A DNA stretch of 58,149 bases from the NCBI GenBank assembly GCA_944386225.1, contig CALXAH010000022.1, positions 1-58,149 of the forward strand, given 5' to 3'. How positions within the stretch are numbered: position 1 is the first letter of the stretch; every line of letters starts with the position of its first letter. The position numbers and the translations under genes were made by a program. This DNA is from an uncultured Gemmiger sp. Lineage in GTDB: Bacteria; Bacillota; Clostridia; Oscillospirales; Ruminococcaceae. Positions 8,829 to 17,296 of the stretch are shown here, piece by piece. A model generated the notes under the pieces. That model saw only the letters and a list, made by a program, of their open reading frames with translations. It did no database searches and was not told where the DNA came from.

Positions 8829-10082
8829 TCAGGCCGGGTTGTAGAACAGCCCGCCCTGCCCCCGGATGGCCATCCAGGGATCAATGCTCTTGTTGCCGAT
8901 CTTCAGCTCGTATTTGAGCAGGTCGCTGCCGGCGGTGCCTACCGCCGCGCCGCGCTCCACCGCCGCGCCGGTTTCCACCGTCAGGGAACCCAGCCGGTAC
9001 AGATAACTCTTGACCCCGCAGCCATGGTCGATGACCACCGTGTTGCCGGTCAGCAGCAGCTTGCCCGCAAAGGCCACCGTGCCGGCGGCCGGGCTGACGA
9101 CCTGGGCGCCCTCGGCGGCGGCCCATTCCACGCCGGTGCTGCGCACCGCCTGCTGGCTGCCGTTCTTGTACTCAAACACGCCGAAATCCAGGCTCACGTC
9201 CCCCTCCACCGGCTGGGCAAAGGCCCCGTTCCAGCGGATTTCCCCCGCGCCGGTGGTGTAGAGCGGCCAGATCTTTTCCCGGAATTCCGCGCTGGCCCCG
9301 GCGGGCTCGTCCGGATCGGCACCGGTGGTGTAGACCTTGGCAAAGTCCCGGTGCTGCACCGTGACGGTGTCCTCCAGCACAAAGCTGCCCACCGTGACGG
9401 TCAGGGCGTGATCCCCGGCCTCGGCGTTGTAGGCGGCGGGGATAAAGCCCAGCCAGCCGCCCTCCACCGGGGCCAGCCAGACGCTGCCCAGTTCGCAGTC
9501 GATGGACGGGGCCACGCCCGCGTCCAGGATGTTGCTTATGTAGACCGCGCACACCTCGCCCCGGGTGATGGTGTCATCCGAGAGGGTCAGGGTGGGCTGG
9601 GCGGCCAGGGTGAACCGGAACCGGTACCGGTAAAAGCCCGCGGGCTTGGCGGGCTTGCCGCCCATCACCCGCCCGGCGGTAAGCAGGCCCTGGTAGTCCC
9701 CGTTGGCGGGCAGCCGCACACTGGCAAGGCCGGACACCGGCCCATTGTAGACCTGGGTGCCGTCCGCGGCGGTAAGCACCAGGAAGCTGCCCGCCGGGTC
9801 CAGGCCGTCGGCCAGCACCACGGCGGGGGTAACCTGGTCAATGGTGCCCAGATCCTGCACGTCGGCGGTGACGCTCTGCTGGAAGGTGCGCCAGACCACC
9901 CCGCCCAGCACCGGCACGCCCCAGCTGTAGCCGTTTACGGTGAGGGACTGCCCGGCAAAACTCGCGCCCTGGGCGGGCAGGTAGGCGGCGGTGGTGCGGC
10001 TGTAGAGAAAGCCCACCGTGCCCCCTACCACCAGCACCACAAACAGGGCCACCATGGTAAGCCAGGTGAGGATTTTTTTCAT
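8829..10082 (-). CDS. Membrane-anchored protein with degenerate LytM/M23 domain (paralog 2)
   Basis: 417 residues from ATG 10082, chosen for the adjacent AAGGAGGTG; a longer frame to 10148 lacks support. One N-terminal membrane segment (ILTWLTMVALFVVLVVGGTV), an extracytoplasmic middle resembling that of the next gene, and a C-terminal LytM fold (GVEWAAAEGAQVVSPAAGTV to ELKIGNKSIDPW). Both zinc motifs are lost: STGVEW replaces HxxxD and LLKYELKIG replaces the HxH segment. Shared phrases with paralog 1 (VVSPAAG.V, LVIEHG/VVIDHG, SIDPW/ALDPW) show duplication. First gene of a two-gene operon. Confidence 0.8.
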   Translation of the reverse strand: MKKILTWLTMVALFVVLVVGGTVGFLYSRTTAAYLPAQGASFAGQSLTVNGYSWGVPVLGGVVWRTFQQSVTADVQDLGTIDQVTPAVVLADGLDPAGSFLVLTAADGTQVYNGPVSGLASVRLPANGDYQGLLTAGRVMGGKPAKPAGFYRYRFRFTLAAQPTLTLSDDTITRGEVCAVYISNILDAGVAPSIDCELGSVWLAPVEGGWLGFIPAAYNAEAGDHALTVTVGSFVLEDTVTVQHRDFAKVYTTGADPDEPAGASAEFREKIWPLYTTGAGEIRWNGAFAQPVEGDVSLDFGVFEYKNGSQQAVRSTGVEWAAAEGAQVVSPAAGTVAFAGKLLLTGNTVVIDHGCGVKSYLYRLGSLTVETGAAVERGAAVGTAGSDLLKYELKIGNKSIDPWMAIRGQGGLFYNPA

Positions 10083-10221
10083 GCCGCGCACCTCCTTGCC
10101 GGGCGGGGGGCGGGCCGCCGCGTAAAGAGCGCGGGCCTTCTCCCCCATTGTATTCTATGATTATACCATAGATGCGCCGGAGCGAACAAGTGGCAGAGTG
10201 GGGCGCGCAGCGCCCCGCAAA

Positions 10222-10253
10222 AAACCGCCGGCCCGACGGGCCGGCGGTTTTGT
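10222..10253 (-). terminator. Terminator of the small membrane-protein gene
   Basis: AACCGCCGGCCC-gacg-GGGCCGGCGGTT type perfect hairpin with T/A runs on both sides; it can act for the minus-strand gene ending at 10266. Confidence 0.75.
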
Positions 10254-10265
10254 CTGTGCAGGTGC

Positions 10266-10460
10266 TTACTCGGCAGCGGGCTCCTCGGCGGGCTTGTCGG
10301 CCTCGGGGGCCTCGTCCTCGTCGAAGTCCTCGCTGAACAGCAGGCTCTCGTACTCATCCAGCTCCTTCTCGCGGCGGCGGATGTAGAGGTAACCGGCGGT
10401 CAGCGCGCCCACGGCGGCGGCCAGGAACAGCAGCACCGCGGCAAAATGGGATTTCTTCAT
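10266..10460 (-). CDS. Small single-pass membrane protein, YtxH-like
   Basis: 64 residues: KKSHFAAVLLFLAAAVGALT gives one membrane helix, then YIRRREKELDEYESLL and a strongly acidic Asp/Glu/Ala/Pro tail. Start ATG 10460 is chosen because AAGGAGAAGGAGATCGTG lies immediately upstream. The frame stays open to ATG 10601, preceded by GAGGGGGC, which would give about 111 residues with a basic N-terminal extension (LAILPVKAADAAALAAAVRK...), so the longer form is possible. Function unknown; the Arg-rich juxtamembrane helix plus acidic tail resembles YtxH-type envelope proteins. It is followed by its own terminator. Confidence 0.65.
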   Translation of the reverse strand: MKKSHFAAVLLFLAAAVGALTAGYLYIRRREKELDEYESLLFSEDFDEDEAPEADKPAEEPAAE

Positions 10461-10689
10461 CACGATCTCCTTCTCCTTTCTCCACGCCGGCAGCTCCCGG
10501 ACGCGGGTGTGCAGGGCTTTCGCGTTTTTCCGGACGGCCGCGGCCAGCGCGGCGGCGTCGGCGGCTTTCACCGGCAGAATCGCCAGATCACGGACAGTCA
10601 TGCGGCAGGCCCCCTCTGGTTCGTTTTTCACAGCCGGGCGGCAAAGCCCGGCTCTGATTTAGCTTTATTATACCCGCCGGCGGGCAAAA

Positions 10690-11763
10690 TTACAACGTCC
10701 CGGCGGGCATTTTTTCGGTTTCCATCACCCGCCGCCAGGCCTTGAAGGCGCCGGGCAGCGGGCGGGTGTCGGCCAGGTCGGCGGCGGTGGCCCAGACGCA
10801 GCCCTCCGGCGCGGGCAGGCGGCGGGTCAGGGTGAAGCGCCGGCCGGTCATATGCCACTCCACATGACTGAATATATGCTTTGCCTGCCCCGCCGGTGCG
10901 CCCGGGCCGGGGTCGGCCCCCAGCAGCCGGGCAACGGCCTCCCGCAAGGCGGCTTCGTCCAGGGCCGTGTCCCACAGCGGCGGCTGCCACAGCCCCGCCA
11001 GCAGACCGCCCTCGCCCCGGCGCTGCAGCAGCCAGCCGTCCGGCCCGGCGATCAGCGCCACCGTTACCGGCTGGGCGGGGCGGGGCTTTTTCGGGGGCTT
11101 GCAGGGCAGATGGCCCGGATTGCCCGCGGCCCGGCCCCGGCAGATATCCGCCAGCGGGCAGGCGGCGCAGTCCGGGTTGCCGGGGACGCAAACCAGCGCG
11201 CCCAGTTCCATCAGCGCCTCGTTGTAGGGGCCGGGGGCGTCGGGGGGCTGGTGGGCCGTCACCCGCCGGGTAAAGGCCCGTTTGACCGCCGGGCGGGTGA
11301 TGGGGGAATCATCGTTGTACAGCCGGGCGAATACCCGCAGCACGTTGCCGTCCACGGCGGGCACGGCCTTGCCGAAGCAGATGGAGGCCACCGCCCCGGC
11401 GGTGTAGTCCCCCACGCCGGGCAGTTCGCGCAGGGCCTCCCAGTCGTCGGGCAGCTCGCCGCCGTACCGTTCGCAGACAAGGCGGGCGGCTTTCTGCAGG
11501 TTGCGGGCCCGGCTGTAGTAGCCCAGCCCCTCCCACAGCTTGAACAGCTGCTCCTCCTCACAAGCGGCCAGATCGGCCACGGTGGGCAGGGCGGCCATAA
11601 ACCGCTCGTAATAGGGCAGCGCAGCGGTCATGCGGGTCTGCTGCAGCATGATCTCGCTGACCCAGACCCGGTAGGGGGTGGGATGCTGCCGGAAAGGCAG
11701 CTTGCGGCCGTTTTCGTAAAACCAGGCCAGCAGCGGCGGGGCGATGGGGGCAAGTTCGGGCAT
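10690..11763 (-). CDS. mutY: A/G-specific adenine glycosylase MutY
   Basis: 357 residues. Base-excision repair enzyme that removes adenine mispaired with 8-oxoguanine. Helix-hairpin-helix LPGVGDYTAGAVASICFGKA followed by the catalytic Asp in VDGN, the catalytic Glu in WVSEIMLQQT, and a complete C-X6-C-X2-C-X5-C iron-sulfur loop (CVPGNPDCAACPLADIC). The C-terminal domain (from about 235, VTVALIAGPDGWLLQRRGEG) is the Nudix-like module that senses 8-oxoG. ATG 11763 is preceded by GAGGTGCCCCT. It is divergent from ybaK, with an 85-base gap between the two starts. Confidence 0.97.
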   Translation of the reverse strand: MPELAPIAPPLLAWFYENGRKLPFRQHPTPYRVWVSEIMLQQTRMTAALPYYERFMAALPTVADLAACEEEQLFKLWEGLGYYSRARNLQKAARLVCERYGGELPDDWEALRELPGVGDYTAGAVASICFGKAVPAVDGNVLRVFARLYNDDSPITRPAVKRAFTRRVTAHQPPDAPGPYNEALMELGALVCVPGNPDCAACPLADICRGRAAGNPGHLPCKPPKKPRPAQPVTVALIAGPDGWLLQRRGEGGLLAGLWQPPLWDTALDEAALREAVARLLGADPGPGAPAGQAKHIFSHVEWHMTGRRFTLTRRLPAPEGCVWATAADLADTRPLPGAFKAWRRVMETEKMPAGTL

Positions 11764-11789
11764 AGGGGCACCTCATAAACAGCGGGGCA

Positions 11790-11818
11790 TTGACAAACGG
11801 GCCCCGGGGTGGTATATC
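11790..11818 (+). promoter_or_regulatory. Strong sigma-A promoter of the YbaK-family gene
   Basis: Perfect -35 TTGACA (11790-11795), 17-base spacer, -10 TATATC (11813-11818), 31 bases before the ATG. Confidence 0.75.
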
Positions 11819-11848
11819 GGATACAAATTCTCTGTGGAGGGATGCGGA

Positions 11849-12337
11849 ATGTCGGTGGAAGCGGTACGGGCGTACCTGACCGGAAAGGGATTCGGGGACC
11901 GGGTTCAGGAATTTACCGAGAGCAGCGCCACGGTGGCGCTGGCGGCCCAGCGGCTGGGCTGTGAGGAGGCGCACATCGCCAAGACCCTGAGCTTTGAAAC
12001 GCCAAAGGGCTGCGTGCTGATCGTGGCCGCCGGGGATGCCAAGGTGGACAACGCAAAGTACAAGGGGATGTTCCACACCAAGGCGAAGATGGTGCCGGCC
12101 GACCAGCTGGAGGAAAAGGTGGGCCATCCGGCGGGCGGGGTGTGCCCCTTTGCGCTGAAAGCCGGGGTGCGGGTGTTCCTGGACGAGTCGCTGCGGCGGT
12201 TTGATACCATCTACCCGGCGGCGGGCAGCGCCGCCAGCGCGGTGCGCCTGTCCTGCGAGGAGCTGACCGCCTGCGCGGACGGCCAGCCGCAATGGGTAGA
12301 CCTGTGTAAGGGGTGGGGGGATGCGGCTGCGAGGTGA
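11849..12337 (+). CDS. YbaK/EbsC-family aminoacyl-tRNA deacylase
   Basis: 162 residues, a stand-alone editing domain related to the ProRS insertion domain; such proteins hydrolyse Cys-tRNAPro or other misacylated tRNAs in trans. Seen: AHIAKTLSFETPKGCVLIVA, with the conserved catalytic Lys of (I/V)xKTL near residue 45; GMFHTKAKMVPADQLEEKVG; and HPAGGVCPFAL, the family GhxxGGVSPF-like signature. ATG 11849 lies after GTGGAGGGATG. The closest subgroup looks like EbsC/YbaK rather than ProX, but the exact tRNA target cannot be told from sequence. Confidence 0.9.
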   Translation: MSVEAVRAYLTGKGFGDRVQEFTESSATVALAAQRLGCEEAHIAKTLSFETPKGCVLIVAAGDAKVDNAKYKGMFHTKAKMVPADQLEEKVGHPAGGVCPFALKAGVRVFLDESLRRFDTIYPAAGSAASAVRLSCEELTACADGQPQWVDLCKGWGDAAAR

Positions 12338-12406
12338 ATCGGCCCGCTCAGAGGACCGATGAGCCCGCAGACGCCCCCTTTACCTAGCGGACGGGCGAGA
12401 AGGCGG

Positions 12407-12546
12407 GCGGGGGCCCGGACCCGATGGGTCCGGGGTTCCGGGTCTGCGAAACAGCCAAAGCCCCGGTGGGGCTTTGGACCGGCGAAACGGTCCGCGAAGC
12501 GGAACGGGCGCATCGTTGTTGCGCCCGTAGTTTCCGCAGGCCATTT
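12407..12546 (+). repeat. Modular palindromic repeat, copy R2 (partial, d/e modules)
   Basis: Carries CGGACCC-gat-GGGTCCG, then the e-type block GGGTCTGCGAAACAGCC with the CCAAAGCCCC/GGGGCTTTGG hairpin and the GGGCGCATCGTTGTTGCGCC hairpin. It lacks modules a-c and the terminal CAGATCGGC. Together with the terminator at 12606-12642 it accounts for most of the 320-base gap between two convergent genes. Confidence 0.8.
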
Positions 12547-12605
12547 ATCCCGCCCCCGTATCGCCCGGGAGCGGGCGGCACGCACAGCCTGTTATCCCGC
12601 TTCCT

Positions 12606-12642
12606 AAAAAAGGCGCACGTTGCGAAAACGTGCGCCTTTTTA
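12606..12642 (-). terminator. Terminator between asnS and the YbaK-family gene
   Basis: AAAAAGGCGCACGTT/AACGTGCGCCTTTTT perfect hairpin with T runs on either strand; could serve both converging genes. Confidence 0.85.
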
Positions 12643-12657
12643 TTGGTATACGGGGGA

Positions 12658-14043
12658 TCAGAACCCGCCGGCGGTGCGGGGGAAGGGCAGCACGTCCCGG
12701 ATGTTGGCGATGCCGGTGACGTACATGATCAGGCGCTCGAAGCCCAGACCGTAGCCCGCGTGGGGCGCGCTGCCGAAGCGGCGCAGATCCAGGTACCAGT
12801 CGTAGTCTTCCCGGCCCAGGCCCAGCTCATCCATGCGGGCCAGCAGCACGTCCAGACGCTCCTCACGCTGGCTGCCGCCGATCAGCTCGCCCACGCCGGG
12901 CACCAGCATATCGGCCGCGGCCACGGTGCGGCCGTCGTCGTTGAGCCGCATGTAGAAGCTCTTGATCTCCTTGGGGTAGTCGGTCACGAACACCGGGCGC
13001 TTGAACACCTGCTCGGTCAGGAAACGCTCGTGCTCGGTCTGCAGATCGCAGCCCCAGCTGACCTTGTACTGGAACTGGTCGTTGTGGGGCTCCAGCAGGG
13101 CCACCGCGTCGGTGTAGCTGACCCGGGCGAAGTCGGCGCTGACCAGGGCGTTCAGACGGTCCAGCAGGCCCTTGTCGATAAACTGGTTGAAGAAGGCCAG
13201 CTCATCGGGGCACTGTTCCAACAGGAAGTTCACCACGTACTTGACCATGGCCTCGGCGTTGTCCATGTAGTCGGACAGGCCGGCAAAGGCCATCTCCGGC
13301 TCGATCATCCAGAACTCGGCGGCGTGGCGCGGGGTGTTGGAGTGCTCGGCCCGGAAGGTGGGCCCGAAGGTGTAGACGCTGCCGAACGCCAGGGCGAAAG
13401 CCTCCGCCTCCAGCTGGCCGGAAACGGTCAGGTTGGTGGAACGGCCGAAGAAGTCCTGGCTGAAATCCACCGCGCCGTCCTCGGTGCGGGGCGGGTTGTT
13501 CACGTCCAGGGTGGTGACCCGGAACATCTCGCCGGCGCCCTCACAGTCGGAGCCGGTGATCAGCGGGGTGTGCACATACACGAAGCCCTGTTCCTGGAAG
13601 AACTTGTGGATGGCCCAGGCGGCCACGCTGCGTACCCGGAACGCCGCCGAGAAGGTGTTGGTGCGGGGGCGCAGATGGGGCATGGTGCGCAGGTATTCCA
13701 GGGTGTGGCGCTTTTTCTGCAGGGGGTATTCGGGCGGGCAGACGTCCAGCAGGGCCACGCTGTCGGCGTTGACCTCAAAGGGCTGCTTGGCGCCGGGGGT
13801 GACCACGATGCGGCCGGTCACCTGCATGCTGGTGCCCACGCCGGCCTTGGCAACCTCCTTGTAGTTTTCCAGCTTGTCCGCCTGGAAAACCACCTGCAGG
13901 TTCTTGAAGCAGCTGCCGTCGCTCAGTTCGATAAAGCCGATGCTCTTGGAGTCCCGCACGGTTTTGGCCCAGCCGCAGACGGTGACGGTCTCGCCGTCGG
14001 CGGGGGTGGCGCGGAACAGTTCGCGGATGCGGATGCGTTCCAT
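12658..14043 (-). CDS. asnS: Asparaginyl-tRNA synthetase
   Basis: 461 residues, class IIb synthetase. N-terminal OB-fold anticodon-binding domain ([20 protein letters not shown]) leads to the catalytic core with motif 2 ([20 protein letters not shown]) and motif 3 ([20 protein letters not shown]). The RHAAEFWM spacing and the absence of the GAD insertion distinguish it from AspRS. ATG 14043 has AAGGAGAAATCACACT upstream; an earlier in-frame ATG at 14076 lies beyond the ribosome site. Expression is controlled by the T-box leader at 14095-14380, consistent with a single-gene unit sensing uncharged tRNA-Asn. Confidence 0.98.
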   Translation of the reverse strand: MERIRIRELFRATPADGETVTVCGWAKTVRDSKSIGFIELSDGSCFKNLQVVFQADKLENYKEVAKAGVGTSMQVTGRIVVTPGAKQPFEVNADSVALLDVCPPEYPLQKKRHTLEYLRTMPHLRPRTNTFSAAFRVRSVAAWAIHKFFQEQGFVYVHTPLITGSDCEGAGEMFRVTTLDVNNPPRTEDGAVDFSQDFFGRSTNLTVSGQLEAEAFALAFGSVYTFGPTFRAEHSNTPRHAAEFWMIEPEMAFAGLSDYMDNAEAMVKYVVNFLLEQCPDELAFFNQFIDKGLLDRLNALVSADFARVSYTDAVALLEPHNDQFQYKVSWGCDLQTEHERFLTEQVFKRPVFVTDYPKEIKSFYMRLNDDGRTVAAADMLVPGVGELIGGSQREERLDVLLARMDELGLGREDYDWYLDLRRFGSAPHAGYGLGFERLIMYVTGIANIRDVLPFPRTAGGF

Positions 14044-14094
14044 AGTGTGATTTCTCCTTCCGATTTTGGGCCGCAAAGGGGGCGGCCGGATACA

Positions 14095-14380
14095 AATAAA
14101 GGCAGCAAACCGTCCTGCTTTAGGACGGATCGCTGCCGGATCCGCGGTGCCACCTAAATTGCCGCCCGAAAGCGGCCCCCTTTGCCCGGTCCATACCGAA
14201 CCGGCGGCCCGTAACGCTGGCCTGCGTCGCCCCTACTGCCGGGCCGCTTTTTCCGCCCGGGTTGGGTTTGCGGCTCGCAGAGGTTCTTCTCCCGGGTGCA
14301 GGCGCGCCGCTTTCAGCCGTGGCGGCGCTCTCTGGGGGCTGCGGGTTCCGGGGTACCGGGTCTGGTCATCGCCTTTGATA
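14095..14380 (-). promoter_or_regulatory. T-box riboswitch leader of asnS
   Basis: Read on the minus strand. The conserved T-box AGGTGGCACCGCGG is at about 14154-14141, followed by the terminator hairpin CCGTCC(T)...(A)GGACGG and TTTGCTGCCTTT. Stem I lies upstream with an AGAGAG-type S-turn and a likely specifier AAC (14285-14283, in AGAAGAACCTCTG), matching tRNA-Asn. Uncharged tRNA would pair with the TGGC bulge and favour the antiterminator. The specifier placement is by eye; the T-box core itself is unmistakable. Confidence 0.93.
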
Positions 14381-14386
14381 CTGCCG

Positions 14387-14416
14387 ATTGTACACCCCGC
14401 GGGGCCCGCTTGTCAA
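14387..14416 (-). promoter_or_regulatory. Promoter of the asnS T-box transcript
   Basis: Minus strand: -35 TTGACA (14416-14411), 18-base spacer, -10 TACAAT (14392-14387). It starts 5 bases beyond the spoIIP stop. Confidence 0.8.
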
Positions 14417-14421
14417 GCCGT

Positions 14422-15552
14422 TTATCCGGCTGTGCCCGCCAGCAGCGTGGCCAGCGCCCGGGCGGCCAGGCCCCCGGCCCGCACCGCCTCGTCCAGGGTA
14501 TTGGCGTGGCCGCCCACCTCGATCAGCAGGCTGCCGGTGGTCAGGTCCTGGTTGTAGTACCGGTAGGCGAACATCACCGGCCTGGTCAGGCCGGGGGTCT
14601 GGGCCTCCATGGCCGCCTCCCAGGCGGCGGCGAACCGCAGGTTCTGGGCATAGTTGGGGATATTGCCGCCGTTGTCCGCCCCGCAGATGATCATGACCTG
14701 GGCGGCGGGGCCTTCTTCCGTTTGCAGGGTGGGTTTCAGCCGGGTGCCGTCCTCCTGCTCGATGGCGTCCCGGTGCACGTCCAGCACCACCTTGATGCTG
14801 GGGTACTTCTCCAGCCAGCCGCGCACCGTCTCGTTGCTGCGCTCGTAGCTGCCGTTGTAGCTGGGATAGTCGTGCAGAGTGGTGTCCTGCACGGTGTTGA
14901 TGCCGGCGGCGTTCAGCACCCGGACCATCTCGGCGCCCACGGCGGTCATGTTGACGGCGTTGTCGGTGCTGCGGCAGGTGAAGTCCGGGTCGTACCAGCC
15001 GTTGTCGGCCAATTCGTAGGTCTCGGTGGCGTGGGTGTGCATGATGAGAACCTGCGGCTCGTCGCTGTGCAGTTCGATGCCGAAGGGCATGCCCCGGGAA
15101 ATAATGTCCGCTACCTGGCTGTCGGCCAGGGAGGTGCTGTTCTTGATGCTGCCGGTACCGGCGGGAATGTAGCCGTCGCCGCTGCCCTGTTCATAAAAGG
15201 TGGTGCGGATGCTGCCCGCGTCCTCGGGCGCGGGGGCAGGTGTGGCCGCCGGGCCGGGCGCGGGGGTGGCTTCCGGCAGCGGCGTGGCCGCCGGGGACGC
15301 CGCCGGCGTGGGCGCGGCGGAGGGCTGGGGTTCCGGCGAGGGGGAGGATTCCGGCGCGGAGGTTTCGGAAACGACCGGGCTTTCCTCGGCCAGCTGCTGC
15401 ACGGCGGCCATGGCGGCGGCGGGGTTGCGGCCCCAGCTGCCCAGCGTGACCGCCCAGCCGGCCAGACGGGGCAGCGCGTTTGCCGTGACGCCGCACCAGG
15501 CGGTGACCGCCATAAGCCCCGCCGCCGCCAATCGTACACCCCACCGGCCCAT
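14422..15552 (-). CDS. spoIIP: Stage II sporulation protein P (peptidoglycan amidase/endopeptidase)
   Basis: 376 residues. Component of the DMP machinery that thins septal peptidoglycan during forespore engulfment. N-terminal membrane segment (LAAAGLMAVTAWCGVTANAL), a Pro/Ala/Ser-rich linker (about 60-125), then the amidase_3-like SpoIIP domain: VLIMHTHATETY holds the first zinc His/Glu, VVLDVHRDAI the second His, and LLIEVGGHANTLDEA the catalytic Glu. ATG 15552 follows AAGGGAGG. It lies downstream of gpr, as in Bacillus, but repeat R3 is inserted between them. Confidence 0.93.
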   Translation of the reverse strand: MGRWGVRLAAAGLMAVTAWCGVTANALPRLAGWAVTLGSWGRNPAAAMAAVQQLAEESPVVSETSAPESSPSPEPQPSAAPTPAASPAATPLPEATPAPGPAATPAPAPEDAGSIRTTFYEQGSGDGYIPAGTGSIKNSTSLADSQVADIISRGMPFGIELHSDEPQVLIMHTHATETYELADNGWYDPDFTCRSTDNAVNMTAVGAEMVRVLNAAGINTVQDTTLHDYPSYNGSYERSNETVRGWLEKYPSIKVVLDVHRDAIEQEDGTRLKPTLQTEEGPAAQVMIICGADNGGNIPNYAQNLRFAAAWEAAMEAQTPGLTRPVMFAYRYYNQDLTTGSLLIEVGGHANTLDEAVRAGGLAARALATLLAGTAG

Positions 15553-15618
15553 TCGCCCGCCTCCCTTCCCAGCGCATACTTTCAAGGTATGCAGCCCGGG
15601 GCGGGTCTATTCCTGTTT

Positions 15619-15923
15619 GCCAATCTGGGGGGAATCACCGAGGGCTGCGGGCGCAACAAGAATGCGCCCGCCCGGCTGCGCCGACCGCCCTGCCGGTCCA
15701 AAGCCCCACTGGGGCTTTGGCTGCTTCGCAGACCCGGCCCCCAGACCCCGGAAATCAGGGCCAAATGTCTTTGGCCCTGAGGATTTTATATGAAGCAAGG
15801 CCCACGCGAACAGAAATAACTTGGCGCGGGCCTTGTTACTAATATCAAATCCCTGGGGCCAGAGTATTCTGGCCCCGATTTCCGGGGGGTATGGGGGGAT
15901 AGGTTCTATCCCCCCATATTGGC
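15619..15923 (-). repeat. Modular palindromic repeat, copy R3 (full length, inverted)
   Basis: Inverse orientation to R1: e block first (15630-15760, with CCAAAGCCCC/GGGGCTTTGG), a d-type hairpin (GGGCCAA/TTGGCCC), a c-type hairpin (AAGGCCCACGCG/GCGGGCCTTG, weakened), a second d/b-type hairpin (GGGGCCAGA/TCTGGCCCC), and module a at 15890-15918, whose 13-bp arms are identical to those of R1. The outermost GGGGGG hairpin near 15627 is decayed. It separates gpr from spoIIP. Confidence 0.9.
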
Positions 15924-15928
15924 TTTTA

Positions 15929-16720
15929 TCAGCTCACCAGACGGCCCAGTTCGGCGGGGGTCAGGCGGGGCTGGAGTGCGCGGTTCACGGCGCGGGCCAG
16001 CAGGTTGGAGCCCCGGCGCACCAGGCCGTCCAGATCCCGGGGCGTGACCACCAGGCCGGGCACGGAACACACCGCCCCCGCGTCCATCATGGTGGGGATC
16101 CCCAGCGCCACCACCGGCACCCCCACCGTGTCCCGGGTCAGGCTTCGGGCGGTATCCCCGGCGGGCCGCAGGCCCGCGTCGGCCAGCTGCACGCTGCGCC
16201 CCAGCCGTTCCGGCCCGGCACAGGCCAGGCTGTCCACCGCCAGCACCGCCGCCGCGTCCATCTCCTTCACCAGCGCCGCCACGATCCCCGCCAGCGCCAG
16301 CCCCGTGACCCCGCCCGGCCCCGGCGCGATGCTGGCCACGGTGCGCAGCCCCAGCGGCGCGGCCACCGTTTCCAGCCCCCGGGTCACCAGCACCTGCCCC
16401 GCTACCCGGGGCCCCAGCGCGTCCGCCGTCACCCGGCGGTTTCCGACCCCCACCACCAGCACCGGCCCCGGCGGCAGCATTTCCGCCACCTCCCGCGCCA
16501 GCAGCGCCGTCAGCTTTTCGTCCTGATCGTCCAGCACCGCCACGCGGGGCGTCTCCACCGTTACATAACTTCCCGCGGGCCGCGCCAGCCCGTCCCGCTC
16601 GATCCGCACCCGGGTGATGCGGCACGCCCCCGCCTGATGCACCGTGCACCGCACCCCTTCCGGCACCCGGCCCCGGCCCGGCGGGTAGATCTCCGGCGCG
16701 ATATCCGTGTATACTGCCAT
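15929..16720 (-). CDS. gpr: Germination protease GPR
   Basis: 263 residues, peptidase family A25. It degrades small acid-soluble spore proteins during germination and is made as a zymogen in the forespore. Seen: YTDIAPEIYPPGRGRVPEGV propeptide-like start, VLVVGVGNRRVTADALGP with the conserved GLGN-type core and ALGPxV, AVDSLACAGPERLGRSVQLA, and IPTMMDAG. ATG 16720 is preceded by GGCAGGGGAATCCT; upstream in-frame codons to 16801 look non-coding. It is divergent from rpsT, conserving the rpsT-gpr-spoIIP neighbourhood known in Bacillus. Confidence 0.94.
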   Translation of the reverse strand: MAVYTDIAPEIYPPGRGRVPEGVRCTVHQAGACRITRVRIERDGLARPAGSYVTVETPRVAVLDDQDEKLTALLAREVAEMLPPGPVLVVGVGNRRVTADALGPRVAGQVLVTRGLETVAAPLGLRTVASIAPGPGGVTGLALAGIVAALVKEMDAAAVLAVDSLACAGPERLGRSVQLADAGLRPAGDTARSLTRDTVGVPVVALGIPTMMDAGAVCSVPGLVVTPRDLDGLVRRGSNLLARAVNRALQPRLTPAELGRLVS

Positions 16721-16899
16721 AGGATTCCCCTGCCTTTCCTGCTTTTCAGTCTGGCCCGGGCCGGGCGGTTTCATTCCCCTTTGCGGAAAATTTTTCCTCA
16801 CCCCGCCAAGTTTTCAACATTTCACCAACGATTTGTGGAAAACCCGGCCGCACACCGGCATTTTTGCGGAATTTTTTCGCGGAAATTTTGGAAAAACCC

Positions 16900-16928
16900 T
16901 TGCGGAATCCTGCCCGTTGTGGTATTAT
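16900..16928 (+). promoter_or_regulatory. Promoter of rpsT
   Basis: TTGCGG (16900-16905), 17-base spacer, TATTAT (16923-16928), in an unusually A/T-rich gap for this genome. Confidence 0.65.
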
Positions 16929-16965
16929 AAGATGCACTGTTATGGGGAATAAGGAGGTGGTACGA

Positions 16966-17229
16966 ATGCCTAACATTAAATCGCAGAAGGACCGGGTCGT
17001 CCAGGCGAAGAAGGAAGCCCTGCACAACAAGGCGATTAAGTCTAACCTGAAAACAGTCACCAAGCAGGCAAACGCTGCCATCGAGGCCGGCGCCGAGAAC
17101 CGTGACGCCGCGATCCGCACCGCGGTTTCCGCGATCGACAAGGCCAAGAGCAAGGGTGTGCTGCACAAGAACACCGCGGCCCGCAAGATCAGCCGCATGG
17201 CCAAGCGCGCCAACAAGGCCCAGGCCTGA
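16966..17229 (+). CDS. rpsT: 30S ribosomal protein S20
   Basis: 87 residues, Lys/Ala-rich helical-bundle protein of the small subunit that binds 16S rRNA. Typical start MPNIKSQKDRVVQAKKEALH and end GVLHKNTAARKISRMAKRAN. ATG 16966 has an ideal AAGGAGGTGG at 16951-16960. Monocistronic, with its own promoter and terminator. Codon usage is more biased than in neighbouring genes, as expected for a highly expressed protein. Confidence 0.98.
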   Translation: MPNIKSQKDRVVQAKKEALHNKAIKSNLKTVTKQANAAIEAGAENRDAAIRTAVSAIDKAKSKGVLHKNTAARKISRMAKRANKAQA

Positions 17230-17253
17230 GCGCTTACGTGAACTGAAACAAAC

Positions 17254-17289
17254 AAAGCCGAAGGGATTTTCCCTTCGGCTTTTGTTTTT
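17254..17289 (+). terminator. Terminator of rpsT
   Basis: AAAGCCGAAGGG/CCCTTCGGCTTT arms followed by TGTTTTT. It can also end the minus-strand gene at 17297. Confidence 0.9.
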
Positions 17290-17296
17290 GCCGGAT

